From the NCBI RefSeq assembly GCF_900142365.1, contig NZ_FRAP01000020.1, positions 62,001 through 126,000 of the forward strand: a stretch of 64,000 nucleotides of DNA, written 5' to 3'. This DNA comes from Pseudonocardia thermophila (GTDB lineage: Bacteria; Actinomycetota; Actinomycetes; Mycobacteriales; Pseudonocardiaceae). The notes beneath the pieces are model-generated. The model did not search any database. It had not been told where the DNA came from and was given only the letters and a program-made list of their open reading frames with translations. The position numbers and the translations under genes were made by a program. The first letter of the stretch is position 1; each line of letters opens with the position of its first letter. Positions 1 through 10,582 of this stretch are shown one piece after another.

Positions 1-94
1 GCCCGGACCTTATCGAGCCCGGGCCGTGCGAGGGCCCCTCACCTGCTCGAACGGGCAGCGTCGGGATCGGTGTCGGGATCGGTCCCGAACGTGG

Positions 95-141
95 ACGAAC
101 GGCACTCTCGTCCACTCGGAGTAGACGAGAGTGCCGTTCGT
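95..141. terminator. Long palindrome, dispersed family copy 1
   Basis: Two 23-base arms (95-117 and 119-141) with one mismatch surround a single central base. The arms begin ACGAACGGCACTCTCGTC. It lies 31 bases past the gltA stop codon, so it probably terminates gltA transcription. No clear U-tract follows. The sequence is the same, except for one base, as the element at 41177-41223. A 12-base direct duplication (GTCGGGATCGGT, near 60-83) precedes it. Confidence 0.7.
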
Positions 142-172
142 TGCGTCGTCAGGGCAGCAGTGGCCGGGCGCC

Positions 173-1474
<1,302 letters not shown>

Positions 1475-1926
1475 GTGGAGGTTCCCTCGCACTGAAGGTT
1501 GCCGGGTTCGGTGCAACGCTAGTGCGCCGGAGCGCAGATGCGCCCGGTGAGGCGTGTGATCTACCGGACGCCGCGGCCCTCCGGCGCCGGTCAGGAGCGT
1601 TCCACCCCTGGTCCGATGTGGTGTGCGCCGCTCGGCCGGCTGGCCCCGCGCCTGTCGGCCGGCGCCCTCCTGGATCGACGCTCGCAGCGTCCACCCGCAC
1701 CCGCCGACGAGGACCGGACGGCCCGCATCGGCCGGGTGCAGGTTCGGTCGCGGCCGTGCGCGAGGCTCGTGATCGTGACCGGGCCCAGCCGGAGTCATCA
1801 CGAATAGTCACCGATTTGGTGATCTACGGCAGCGCTGTTCACTCGTTCAGCGGCAATTCGTCTGCTCTCCGTCGCACCATGCCCGTGGCGATCGGCCTCC
1901 CAGAGCATCGGGGGAGCGACATCGGG
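1475..1926. other. Divergent intergenic region gltA / permease
   Basis: These 452 bases hold no convincing gene. They must carry the gltA promoter (minus strand) and that of the permease remnant (plus strand). The only visible structure is an AT-richer patch near 1797-1823 with nested inverted repeats: ATCAC (1797-1801) with GTGAT (1819-1823), and TCACC (1808-1812) with GGTGA (1818-1822). This could be an operator or promoter region for gltA, but no regulator can be named. Confidence 0.4.
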
Positions 1927-3526
1927 ATGACACGAGCACCGCTCGCGGACACGCACACGCCCCCGCCGGCGGCACTCGCGCGCCGCTACGACGCCGGCCC
2001 CGCGACCGGCGCCGCCGTCGCCGGGATCGATCCTGACGAGGCCCTGCTCACCCGGTTGGGCTATCCCCGCACGCTGCACCGCGGGTTCGGCGGGTTCGCG
2101 AACTTCGCGATCTCGTTCATGGTCGTCTCGGTGCTCGCCGGGTGCCTGACCTCCTACCACGTCGCGCTCGCCAACGGCGGCCCGGTCGTCATCACCTGGG
2201 GCTGGCTGCTCGTCAGTGCCTTCTGCGGCGTGGTGGCGATGGCGCTGACCGAGATCGCCTCGGCGATACCCACCGCGGGCGCGCTGCACTACTGGGCGGC
2301 GAAGCTGGGCGGCCGGGCGTGGGGCTGGTTCACCGGGTGGTTCAACCTGATCGGACTGGTCGCGCTCACGGCCGCCGCCTGCCACGGCGCGGCGATCTCC
2401 ACCACGGCGCTGCTCAACCTGGGGTTCCCCGGCGCGGTCGGCACCGACGGCCCGACGATCTCGTCGTCTGCACGCTGATCGTCGCGCTGCACCTGGTGCT
2501 CAACCTGGCGAACCTCAACGTGCTCTCGCTGCTCAACTCGGTGTCGGCGTGGTGGCACATGGCCGGCGTCGCGCTGATCGTGGTGCGGCTGGTGGTGGTG
2601 CCGCGCGAGCACCAGTCGGTCGCGTTCGTCTTCGGCGAGGTCGTGAACAACTCCGGGTTCCCCGACACCGCGCTCTTCTTCGTGTTCGGGCTCGTCCTGC
2701 AGATGGCGCAGTTCACGCTCACCGGCTACGCCGCGTCGGCGCACCTCGCCGAAGAGACCCGCTCGGCGTCCCGCGCGGTGGCCCGCGGCGTGGTGGCCTC
2801 GGTCGTCGTCGCGGTGGTGTTCGGGTTCGCCTTGCCGGTGGCGATCACGTACGTGCTCGTCGATCCGCCGTCCACCGCGCGGGCGGGCCAGATCGCCGTG
2901 GTCCACATCCGGCGGACGGCGATGGGCCCGACCTGGGCGGGGTTCCTGCTGCTCGTCGCGGTGGTCGCACAGCTGTTCTGCGGCGCCGCCGCGGTCACGG
3001 CGGCGTCGCGGACGACGTTCGCGTTCTCCCGCGACCGCGCCGTGCCGTTCTCCCCCGTCTGGCGGCGGGTCTCGACCCGGCGGACGCCGGTGAACGCCGT
3101 GCGCGCAGTCTGCCTCGCGGCCTGGGGTGCTGCTGCTGCCGACGCCGGCCGTCGGCCCGATCGGCTACCCGGCGAGCGCCTCGATCGCGGTGATCGCACT
3201 GCACGTCGGGTACGGGATCCCGATCCTGCTGCGGATCCGGCGGGGCCGGGCGTTCGCAGCGGGCGAGTGGACGCTGCGCGGCCACCACCGCTGGGTCTCG
3301 CCGCTGGCCGTGCTGTGGGTCATCGTCGTGTGCGTGCTGTTCGCGCTGCTGTTCTCCCCGCGCGGCATCCCGGGCACCGCGGAGTCCTCCTGGGAGTACG
3401 TCAACTACGCGCCGGTCGCGGTGCTCGGCGCGCTGGCGCTGGTGGGCGGCTGGTACGCGGTCTCGGCCCGCCGGTTGCACCGGCCCGCGGCGCGACCCGG
3501 CGCTCGACCTCCGCACCGAGCGCTGA
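1927..3526 (+). pseudogene. Amino-acid permease (APC family), frameshifted
   Basis: The translation recalls APC-superfamily GABA/amino-acid permeases: an N-terminal stretch with FANFAISFMVVSVLAGC and a GWFTGWFNL segment, then multiple hydrophobic helices. No single frame is open. The first frame (from ATG 1927, preceded by GGGGGAGCG) ends at 2478. Similarity continues in another frame from about 2458, where one base appears to be missing. It moves back to the first frame near 3120, where a GGGG run seems one base long. A third shift near 3490 would give a natural ending at 3526, four bases before the convergent MFS gene. Either this is a decaying gene or the assembly has homopolymer errors; the smooth protein similarity on both sides of each break makes both possible. 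Confidence 0.75.
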
Positions 3527-3529
3527 CCG

Positions 3530-4819
3530 CTACGCCTTGGCGCCGGGCTCGTCGACCCGGAACCGCCAGAACGCCGGGAAGGCGACCAGCACGGCGGCGG
3601 CCGCGACCAGCGTCGCGATCCCGCCCACCGCGGCCGCGACGCCCGGACCGATCCAGTCGGCCGCGGCTCCGTGCCACAGGTCGGCCAGGCGCGGCCCGCC
3701 GGCCACCACCACGATGAACACGCCCTGCATGCGGCCGCGCATCTCGTCGGTGGCCACCGACTGCAGCATCGAGGACCGGTAGACCGAGCTGACCAGGTCG
3801 CCGGCTCCGGCGATCGCGAGGAACGCGACGGCGAGGAAGATCGACCCGGTCATCCCGAACAGCGCGACACCGATCCCCCACACGCCGATCGACGCCGCGA
3901 CGGCGACACCCTGCCGGCGGATCCGGGAGAGCCAGCCGGAGAACAGCCCGGCCACCACCATCCCGATCGGGATCGCCGCGTAGAGCGCACCCAGCGCCGC
4001 GTCGCTGCCGAGCGGCTCGGCGAACTGCGTCTCGGCGAGCTCGGGGAACACCGCGCGGGGCATGCCGAAGCCCATCGCCACGATGTCGATCAGGAACGAC
4101 ACCAGCAGGACCTTGTGCATCGCCGCGTAGCGGAAGCCCGCGGCGATCTCGCGCAGCCCAGCCCGCGGGCGCGCGTCCGAGGTGCGGTCGACGGGCATGC
4201 GCGGCAGCCGCCACGACGCCCACAGCGTGGCGGTGAGCGCGATCGCGTCGATCAGGTACAGCGCGGGCAGCCCGATCACCGGGATCAGCGCACCCGCCAG
4301 CAGCGGGCCGACGACCGCACCGGTCTGGAACACCGTCATCGTCAGCGCGTTGGCGGCGGGCAGCTGCTCCTCGGGCAGGATCCGCGGCAGCACCGCCCGC
4401 CGGGTCGGCTGGTCGACGGCGATGAACGCGGTCTGCACCCCGAACAGCACCAGCACCAGCCACGGTCCGCCCACGCCGGTCGCGGCGGTCACGAACAGCA
4501 GCAGCGACGTCACCGCGATGCCGGAGACGGTGACCAGCATCAGCGCCCGCCGGTCGACGACGTCGGCGATCGCTCCGCCCCACAGACCGAACACGATCAG
4601 CGGCACCAGGCCGAAGAGGCCCGTCAGCCCGACCCACGCCGAGGAGTCGGTGAGCTGGAACAGCTGGTACGGCACCGCCACGACGGTCAGCTGCGCCCCG
4701 ATCGTGGTGACGATCGCGGCGAGCCACAGCCGCCGGTAGGCAGGCGTCCGCAGCGGCCGGGTGTCCGCGAGCACGCCACGCACCCGGCGCAGCCGGGTGC
4801 GTGGCTCGGAAGCTGTCAC
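3530..4819 (-). CDS. MFS transporter, EntS-like exporter
   Basis: A 429-residue integral membrane protein with about 12 hydrophobic segments and the MFS loop pattern (GLWGGAIADVVDRR after helix 2). The N-terminal layout (cytoplasmic basic lead, then TPAYRRLWLA) and the AVDQPTRRAVLP segment resemble the EntS/MFS_3 group, whose characterised members export siderophores or drugs. The substrate cannot be told from the sequence. The start is a GTG with a GGGGA stretch almost touching it, so a slightly later start is possible. It converges on the permease pseudogene and runs in the same direction as pdxH upstream, with 52 bases between them. Confidence 0.85.
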   Translation of the reverse strand: MTASEPRTRLRRVRGVLADTRPLRTPAYRRLWLAAIVTTIGAQLTVVAVPYQLFQLTDSSAWVGLTGLFGLVPLIVFGLWGGAIADVVDRRALMLVTVSGIAVTSLLLFVTAATGVGGPWLVLVLFGVQTAFIAVDQPTRRAVLPRILPEEQLPAANALTMTVFQTGAVVGPLLAGALIPVIGLPALYLIDAIALTATLWASWRLPRMPVDRTSDARPRAGLREIAAGFRYAAMHKVLLVSFLIDIVAMGFGMPRAVFPELAETQFAEPLGSDAALGALYAAIPIGMVVAGLFSGWLSRIRRQGVAVAASIGVWGIGVALFGMTGSIFLAVAFLAIAGAGDLVSSVYRSSMLQSVATDEMRGRMQGVFIVVVAGGPRLADLWHGAAADWIGPGVAAAVGGIATLVAAAAVLVAFPAFWRFRVDEPGAKA

Positions 4820-4871
4820 TCCCCGAGACCTACCACGATCGGCGAGGCGAATTCGGACACCGCAACGTGCG

Positions 4872-5522
4872 TCACGGCGCGAGCCGGTGGACGGTCCACT
4901 CGCGCGAGGTGGGATCGACCTCGAAGCGCAGCCGGTCGTGCATCCGGTCGGCCCGCCCCTGCCAGAACTCCACCTGCTCGGGGACGATCCGCCAGCCGCC
5001 CCAGTGCGGCGGCACCGGCACCTCCTGGCCCCCGAACCGCGCCGCGGTGGCGGCCAGCGCCTCGTCGAGCGCGCGCCGGTCGCGCACCACCGTCGACTGC
5101 GCCGACGCCCACGCGCCCAGCTGCGAGCCGCGCGGGCGCGTCGCCCAGTACGCCTGCGTCTCCGCCGGGGAGACCCGCTCCACCGGGCCGCGGACGTGCA
5201 CCTGCCGGTGCACCAGGTACCAGGGGAACGTCACCGACGCGTACCGGGAGGTGCGCAGGTGGTGGCTCTTCGCCGAGGTGTAGTTGCTGTAGAACACCAC
5301 GCCGCGCTCGTCGAGGCCCTTGCACAGCACGGTGCGCGAGCTCGGCCGCCCCTCCTCGTCGACGGTGGCCAGCACCATCGCGTTCGCCTCCGCGACCCCG
5401 GCGGCCTCGGCCTCGGCCAGCCATCTGGCGAGCTGTTCGTGCCAGGTGGGAGCCAGATCGCCGACGTCGAACCCCGGCGTGTCGTAGGCCACGCGCATAC
5501 CGGCCAGCTGCGGCTCGTCCAT
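4872..5522 (-). CDS. pdxH: Pyridoxamine 5'-phosphate oxidase
   Basis: This 216-residue FMN flavoprotein oxidises pyridoxine or pyridoxamine 5'-phosphate to pyridoxal 5'-phosphate. Recognisable blocks are RTVLCKGLDERGVVFYSNY, SQLGAWASAQS and the C-terminal EFWQGRADRMHDRLRF, all typical of PdxH, at usual full length. The ATG at 5522 is preceded by GGGGAGTGG. It is divergent from citA (164 bases between the starts), the same relative arrangement seen in many Actinobacteria. The product, PLP, is the cofactor of SerC encoded 4 kb downstream, although this link is generic. Confidence 0.93.
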   Translation of the reverse strand: MDEPQLAGMRVAYDTPGFDVGDLAPTWHEQLARWLAEAEAAGVAEANAMVLATVDEEGRPSSRTVLCKGLDERGVVFYSNYTSAKSHHLRTSRYASVTFPWYLVHRQVHVRGPVERVSPAETQAYWATRPRGSQLGAWASAQSTVVRDRRALDEALAATAARFGGQEVPVPPHWGGWRIVPEQVEFWQGRADRMHDRLRFEVDPTSREWTVHRLAP

Positions 5523-5686
5523 CCACTCCCCGTCTCACGGCGAAACCCGGTGACAGATGCCACCCCCTTGCACCGTTGCAGGTGGCGGCGCCGGGGGGCA
5601 GGGTGACGCCAACCACGTTAGCCGTCGAGCACCCTGCGATCAGGGGCTGACCGCCCGCGTCAGGGGACCACAACGAGGAGGTCGCG

Positions 5687-6850
5687 GTGACCGCTGCGCC
5701 AACGGAGCCGAAGTCGGAGTCGGGCGACTGGGAGGTACCCCCGCCCCCGCCCGGGTTCAAGCCCGGTCTCGAGGGGCAGATCGCCTTCCGAACGCAGATC
5801 GCCGAGCCCGACAAGGACGGCGGGGCGCTGCGGTACCGCGGCGTCGACATCGAGGACCTGGTGGGCAAGGTCACGTTCGGCAACGTGTGGGCGCTGCTGG
5901 TGGACGGGCGCTTCGGGCCCGGCCTGCCGCCCGCCGAGCCGTTCCCGATCCCGGTCCACACCGGCGACGTCCGCGTCGACGTGCAGGCGGCGCTGGCGAT
6001 GCTCGCACCGTACTGGGGGTACCGGCCGCTGCTCGACACGTCCGTGGAGGAAGCCCGCGAGCAGCTGGCCAGGGCCTCGGTGATGGCGCTGTCCTACGTC
6101 GCCCAGTCCGCGCGCGGCATCGGCGTGCCGGCCGTGCCGCAGAAGCGCATCGACGAGTGCACGACGATCACCGAGCGCTTCATGACCCGCTGGCGCGGTG
6201 AGCCCGACCCGGCGCACATCAAGGCGATCGACGCCTACTGGGTCTCCGCCGCCGAGCACGGCATGAACGCCTCCACGTTCACCGCGCGGGTGATCGCCTC
6301 CACGGGCGCCGACGTGGCCGCGGCGCTCTCCGGCGCGATCGGCGCGATGTCCGGCCCGCTGCACGGCGGCGCGCCGGCCCGGGTGCTGCCGATGATCGAG
6401 GAGGTCGAGCGGACCGGCGACCCGGAGGGTCTGGTCAAGGGCATCCTCGACCGCAAGGAGAAGCTCATGGGCTTCGGCCACCGGGTCTACCGCGCCGAGG
6501 ACCCGCGGGCCCGGGTGCTGCGCCGCACCTGCAAGGAGCTCAACGCGCCCCGCTACGAGGTCGCGGCCGCGCTGGAGCAGGCCGCGCTGAAGATCCTGCG
6601 CGAGCGGCGGCCCGACCACCCGATCGAGACGAACGTCGAGTTCTGGGCCGCGGTGATCCTCGACTTCGCCGAGGTGCCGCCGCACATGATGCCGGCGATG
6701 TTCACCAGCGCCCGCACCGCCGGGTGGAGCGCGCACATCCTGGAGCAGAAGCGCGAGAACAAGCTCGTGCGCCCGTCCGCCCAGTACGTCGGCCCCGGCC
6801 CGCGCAGGCCCGAGGAGGTCGAGGGCTGGGACGAGATCGCCCACCTGTGA
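5687..6850 (+). CDS. citA: Citrate synthase 2
   Basis: A second citrate synthase of 387 residues, similar to mycobacterial CitA (Rv0889c). It shows GPLHGGAPARV with His226 and GFGHRVYRAEDPR with His265. At the position of the usual catalytic aspartate (NVDFY in GltA) it has NVEFW, that is Glu318. Many proteins in this subgroup may carry this change; whether it alters rate or acyl-CoA preference cannot be read here. A proline-rich N-terminus (residues 16-26) precedes the core. The GTG start at 5687 follows AGGAGG. It is followed by a perfect 14-bp hairpin terminator shared with the convergent MFS gene. Confidence 0.9.
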   Translation: MTAAPTEPKSESGDWEVPPPPPGFKPGLEGQIAFRTQIAEPDKDGGALRYRGVDIEDLVGKVTFGNVWALLVDGRFGPGLPPAEPFPIPVHTGDVRVDVQAALAMLAPYWGYRPLLDTSVEEAREQLARASVMALSYVAQSARGIGVPAVPQKRIDECTTITERFMTRWRGEPDPAHIKAIDAYWVSAAEHGMNASTFTARVIASTGADVAAALSGAIGAMSGPLHGGAPARVLPMIEEVERTGDPEGLVKGILDRKEKLMGFGHRVYRAEDPRARVLRRTCKELNAPRYEVAAALEQAALKILRERRPDHPIETNVEFWAAVILDFAEVPPHMMPAMFTSARTAGWSAHILEQKRENKLVRPSAQYVGPGPRRPEEVEGWDEIAHL

Positions 6851-6860
6851 GCCGGTGACC

Positions 6861-6898
6861 GCGACGGTCCTCCCGCCCCCGAGTGGGAGGACCGTCGC
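6861..6898. terminator. Bidirectional hairpin terminator citA / MFS
   Basis: Perfect 14-bp inverted repeat, GCGACGGTCCTCCC (6861-6874) and its complement (6885-6898), with a 10-base loop. It starts 10 bases after the citA stop and ends 3 bases before the stop of the convergent MFS gene, so it can serve both transcripts. No T-run follows, as is common in high-GC Actinobacteria. Confidence 0.8.
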
Positions 6899-6901
6899 CC
6901 G

Positions 6902-8176
6902 TCACGGCGCGACCGGCGCGACCACCCGCCGGCGCGGCACGAACAGCGAGATCACCCCGGCCAGCACGCACACCGCGCCGCCCGCGTACCAGGCGAGGTC
7001 GTAGCTGCCCAGCTCGTCCCGGACGACGCCGGCGATCAGCGCCATCAACGCGGCCCCGACCTGGTGCCCGGCGAACACCCAGCCGAAGAGCACCGGTGCG
7101 GCGGCGCCGAACGCCTCCCGGCACAGCGCCAGGGTGGGCGGGATGGTCGCCACCCAGTCCAACCCGTAGAAGACGATGAAGGCGAGCATCGGCGGCTCCA
7201 CGGACGGGCCGAACAGCACCGGCAGCGCGAGCAGCGCCCATCCGCGCAGCACGTAGTAGGCGAGCAGCAGCAGACGCGGATCGACCCGGTCGGTCAGCCA
7301 GCCCGAGGCGACGGTTCCGGCCAGGTCGAAGATCCCGACCAGCGCGAGCAGGCCCGCGGCCGCGGTGACCGGCATGCCGTGGTCGTGCGCGGCGGGCACG
7401 AAGTGCGGCTGGATCAGGCCCATCGTCGTCGCGCCGCAGATCACCATCCCGACGGCCAGGTACCAGAACGCGCGGGTGCGCACGCCCGTGGCGAGGCCCC
7501 GCAGGGCGGTGCGCGCCGCGCCGGTGCGCACCGGGGGCACGTCGTCCTCGGGCGTGCCGCCGTAGGGCGCGACGCCGACGTCGGCCGGCCGCTCCCGCAC
7601 GAACACCAGCACCACCGGGACCACCGCGAGCGCAGCGGACGCCACCCACAGCGATGCCGCCCGCCAGCCCTGGTCCTGCGCGACGTGCGCGACGAGCGGC
7701 AGGAAGACCAACCCACCAGCCGCCCCGGACGCCGTCAGCACACCGGAGACCAGCCCGCGGCGGGCGACGAACCAGCGCCCGGTGACGGTCGCGACCAGCG
7801 CCAGCGCCATGGAGCCCGTGCCCAGCCCGACGAGCACGCCCCAGCACAGCACCAGCTGCCAGCTGGCCGTCATGAAGACGGTCAGGCCGCTACCGGCGGA
7901 GACCACCAGCAGCGCTGAGGTGATCACCGGCCGGATCCCGAACCGCTCCATCAGCGCGGCCGCGAACGGCGCCGTCAAGCCGTAGAGCGCCATGTTCACG
8001 GCGGTGGCGAGCGAGACCGTGGCCGTCGACCAGCCGAACTCGGCCTGCAGCGGATCGAGCAGCACGCCCGGGACGGCGCGGAACCCGGCGGCGCCGACGA
8101 GGGCCAGGAACGTGGCCGCGGCGACCCACCACGCGGGGTGGACGCGGCGGGAGCGGTGAGCGGAGATCACGGACAT
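6902..8176 (-). CDS. MFS transporter, oxalate/formate-antiporter-like fold
   Basis: A membrane transporter of 424 residues with about 12 transmembrane segments. It begins with a short basic tail (MSVISAHRSRRVHPAWW) and has the loop GLTAPFAAALMERFGIRP between helices 2 and 3 and GWLTDRVDPR in the second half, the pattern of the MFS_1 group that includes monocarboxylate and oxalate/formate transporters. I placed the start at ATG 8176, preceded by GAGGGTGG, not the upstream GTG at 8206, which lacks a ribosome binding site. It is divergent from the AraC-type regulator at 8248, which probably controls it. The substrate is unknown. Confidence 0.85.
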   Translation of the reverse strand: MSVISAHRSRRVHPAWWVAAATFLALVGAAGFRAVPGVLLDPLQAEFGWSTATVSLATAVNMALYGLTAPFAAALMERFGIRPVITSALLVVSAGSGLTVFMTASWQLVLCWGVLVGLGTGSMALALVATVTGRWFVARRGLVSGVLTASGAAGGLVFLPLVAHVAQDQGWRAASLWVASAALAVVPVVLVFVRERPADVGVAPYGGTPEDDVPPVRTGAARTALRGLATGVRTRAFWYLAVGMVICGATTMGLIQPHFVPAAHDHGMPVTAAAGLLALVGIFDLAGTVASGWLTDRVDPRLLLLAYYVLRGWALLALPVLFGPSVEPPMLAFIVFYGLDWVATIPPTLALCREAFGAAAPVLFGWVFAGHQVGAALMALIAGVVRDELGSYDLAWYAGGAVCVLAGVISLFVPRRRVVAPVAP

Positions 8177-8247
8177 CGGATCCACCCTCACCCACCGTCC
8201 GATCACGAACCAGTGGCCGAAAGGACAATATCTGCAAGGATCAGGCC

Positions 8248-9204
8248 ATGTACGAGGTCGCGGTGCTGGCCCTGCCGAGCGTGATCGGGTTCGAGCTGGG
8301 GCTGCCCCACAAGTTCCTCGGGAGCGCCGTGGGCGCCGACGGGCGCCCGCTCTACCGGGTGCGCACCGCGAGCCTGGACGGCGGGCCGGTCCGCACGTCG
8401 GCCGAGTACACGGTGCTGCCCGACCACGACGCGGCGATCCTGCGCGAGGCCGACACCGTGGTGATCCCGGGCGTGTCCGACCACCCCGCCGTGCGGCGCG
8501 GCGAGCTCGCCGACGAGCTCGCGGCGGCCCTGGCCGGGCTCGACGCTCGGCTGGTGTCGATCTGCACGGGCGCGTTCGTGCTCGCCGCCGCCGGGCGGCT
8601 CGACGGGCGCCGGGCCACCACGCACTGGATGTACGCCGAGCACTTCCGGCGGCTGTTCCCCCGGGTCGAGCTCGATCCCGACGTGCTCTACGTCGACGAG
8701 GGCGACGTGCTGACCTCCGCCGGCAACGCCGCCGGCATCGACCTGCTGCTGCACCTCGTGCGCCGCGACCACGGCGCCGCCGTCGCTGCGCGGGTGGCCC
8801 GCCGGTCCGTCGTCGCGCCGTGGCGGGAGGGCGGGCAGAGCCAGTTCGCCGAGCCGCTGCCCGAGCCGCGCGGCAGCAGCACCGCCGCCACCCAGGCGTG
8901 GGCGCTGGAGCACCTCACCGAGCCGCTCACCGTCGCCGATCTCGCCGCCCACGCCCGCACCAGCGTGCGCACGTTCACCCGCCGGTTCCGCCGGGAGACG
9001 GGCCAGAGCCCGGCCCAGTGGCTGATCGGCCGACGGGTGGAGCGGGCCCGGCAGCTGCTCGAGGAGACTGATCTGCCGGTCGAGCGGGTCGCCGCCGAGG
9101 CCGGGTTCGGCACCACCGCGTCGCTGCGCCAGCACCTGCACGCCGCGATCGGGGTGGCCCCGCTGGCGTACCGGAGGACGTACCGGGGCGACCGGGCGGG
9201 GTGA
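8248..9204 (+). CDS. GlxA-type regulator (DJ-1/PfpI domain + AraC HTH)
   Basis: 318 residues. The N-terminal part (about 1-190) is a DJ-1/PfpI-like class-I amidotransferase domain with the VVIPGV strand and the SICTGAFVLAAAGRLDG nucleophile-elbow-like segment (Cys106). The C-terminal part (about 215-312) is a double AraC-type helix-turn-helix with TVADLAAHARTSVRTFTRRFRR and a second PVERVAAEAGF element. Such proteins are transcriptional activators or repressors with a ligand-sensing domain. It is divergent from the MFS gene at 6902-8176, with 71 bases between starts, suggesting local control of that transporter. The signal is unknown. Confidence 0.88.
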   Translation: MYEVAVLALPSVIGFELGLPHKFLGSAVGADGRPLYRVRTASLDGGPVRTSAEYTVLPDHDAAILREADTVVIPGVSDHPAVRRGELADELAAALAGLDARLVSICTGAFVLAAAGRLDGRRATTHWMYAEHFRRLFPRVELDPDVLYVDEGDVLTSAGNAAGIDLLLHLVRRDHGAAVAARVARRSVVAPWREGGQSQFAEPLPEPRGSSTAATQAWALEHLTEPLTVADLAAHARTSVRTFTRRFRRETGQSPAQWLIGRRVERARQLLEETDLPVERVAAEAGFGTTASLRQHLHAAIGVAPLAYRRTYRGDRAG

Positions 9205-9243
9205 CCACCCGCACGCCGCGACGAGCCCGGTGCGGATGCGAGG

Positions 9244-10374
9244 ATGGCTGACGTGACCGCCGAACTCACGATCCCCGCCGATCTCCTCCCCGCCGACGGC
9301 CGGTTCGGGTGCGGCCCGTCGAAGGTCCGGCCCGAGCAGGTGCAGGCGCTCGCCGCGGCCGGCGACGTGCTGGGCACCTCGCACCGGCAGGAGCCGGTCA
9401 AGTCGATCGTGCGGCGGGTGCGCACCGGGCTGCGTGAGCTGTTCTCGCTCCCCGACGGCTACGAGGTCGTGCTCGGCAACGGCGGCTCCACCGCGTTCTG
9501 GGACGCCGCTGCGTTCGGGCTGGTCAAGGAGCGCTCCCTGCACCTGGTGTACGGCGAGTTCTCGGCGAAGTTCGCCGACTCGACGAAGGGCGCGCCCTTC
9601 CTCGCCGACCCCGTCGTGGTGAAGGCCGAGCCGGGCTCGGCCCCGGAGCCCACCAGCGACCCGAGCTGCGACGTGGTGGCATGGGCGCACAACGAGACCT
9701 CGACCGGGGTCGCCGTGCCGGTGGTGCGGCCGACGTCGGCCAGCTCCGACCAGCTCGTGCTGATCGACGCGACGTCCGGCGCGGGCGGGCTGCCGGTCGA
9801 CATCCGCAACGCCGACGCGTACTACTTCGCCCCGCAGAAGGGCTTCGCCGCCGACGGCGGGCTGTGGATCGCGCTGATGAGCCCGGCCGCGCTGCAGCGC
9901 GCCGCGGAGATCGCCGCGTCGGACCGCTGGATCCCGCCGTTCCTGTCCCTGGCCACGGCGATGGACAACTCGCTGAAGGACCAGACCTACAACACCCCGG
10001 CGATCGCCACGCTGATCATGATGGCCGAGCAGATCGAGTGGATGCTCGGCATCGGCGGCCTCGACGCCTGCGTCGCCCGCACCCGGCAGTCGTCGACGAC
10101 GCTCTACACGTGGGCGGAGAAGTCGGAGTTCGCCACTCCGTTCGTCGCCGACCCGGCGCTGCGCTCGCAGGTCGTCGGCACCATCGACTTCGTCGACGAG
10201 GTGGATGCGGCGAAGGTGGCGAAGGTGCTGCGCGCCAACGGCGTCGTCGACACCGAGCCGTACCGCAAGCTCGGCCGCAACCAGCTGCGCATCGGCATGT
10301 TCCCGGCCGTGGACCCGGCCGACGTCGCCGCCCTGACCGCGTGCATCGACTGGGTGGTCGACCGCATCGGGTGA
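9244..10374 (+). CDS. serC: Phosphoserine aminotransferase
   Basis: A 376-residue PLP enzyme that transaminates 3-phosphohydroxypyruvate to phosphoserine in serine synthesis. It begins with the mycobacterial/actinobacterial type N-terminus (PADLLPADGRFGCGPSKVRPEQ) and has the HRQEPVKSIV and YYFAPQKGFAADGG segments; Lys199 in the latter is the expected PLP Schiff-base lysine. Length agrees with actinobacterial SerC. The ATG at 9244 follows GCGAGG. A structured 208-base gap separates it from sepH, the same gene order as in mycobacteria. Confidence 0.95.
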   Translation: MADVTAELTIPADLLPADGRFGCGPSKVRPEQVQALAAAGDVLGTSHRQEPVKSIVRRVRTGLRELFSLPDGYEVVLGNGGSTAFWDAAAFGLVKERSLHLVYGEFSAKFADSTKGAPFLADPVVVKAEPGSAPEPTSDPSCDVVAWAHNETSTGVAVPVVRPTSASSDQLVLIDATSGAGGLPVDIRNADAYYFAPQKGFAADGGLWIALMSPAALQRAAEIAASDRWIPPFLSLATAMDNSLKDQTYNTPAIATLIMMAEQIEWMLGIGGLDACVARTRQSSTTLYTWAEKSEFATPFVADPALRSQVVGTIDFVDEVDAAKVAKVLRANGVVDTEPYRKLGRNQLRIGMFPAVDPADVAALTACIDWVVDRIG

Positions 10375-10441
10375 ACCTCCCGCTCCGGAGTGATCAACAG
10401 CGGGGCGTCACCGATAGTTTGGGTGGCACCACGTTGTGTGC

Positions 10442-10490
10442 CCGACATGGCGGGGTCCACGGTTGTACCCCCCGAACCGGGGGATGTCGG
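10442..10490. terminator. Two-level hairpin between serC and sepH
   Basis: An outer inverted repeat CCGACAT (10442-10448) / ATGTCGG (10484-10490) encloses a C5/G5 hairpin (10469-10473 with 10479-10483, loop GAACC). It lies 68 bases after the serC stop and 93 bases before sepH. It could end serC transcription or be part of a structured sepH leader; the two cannot be separated by eye. Confidence 0.4.
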
Positions 10491-10582
10491 TTCGGCGCGC
10501 CTCCGAGGCGGGTTGCGATTCGGCATCTACCGTCACTCGGACGGGGAGAAGTACACGAGACAGCGGGGCGGCAGGGGATCAG

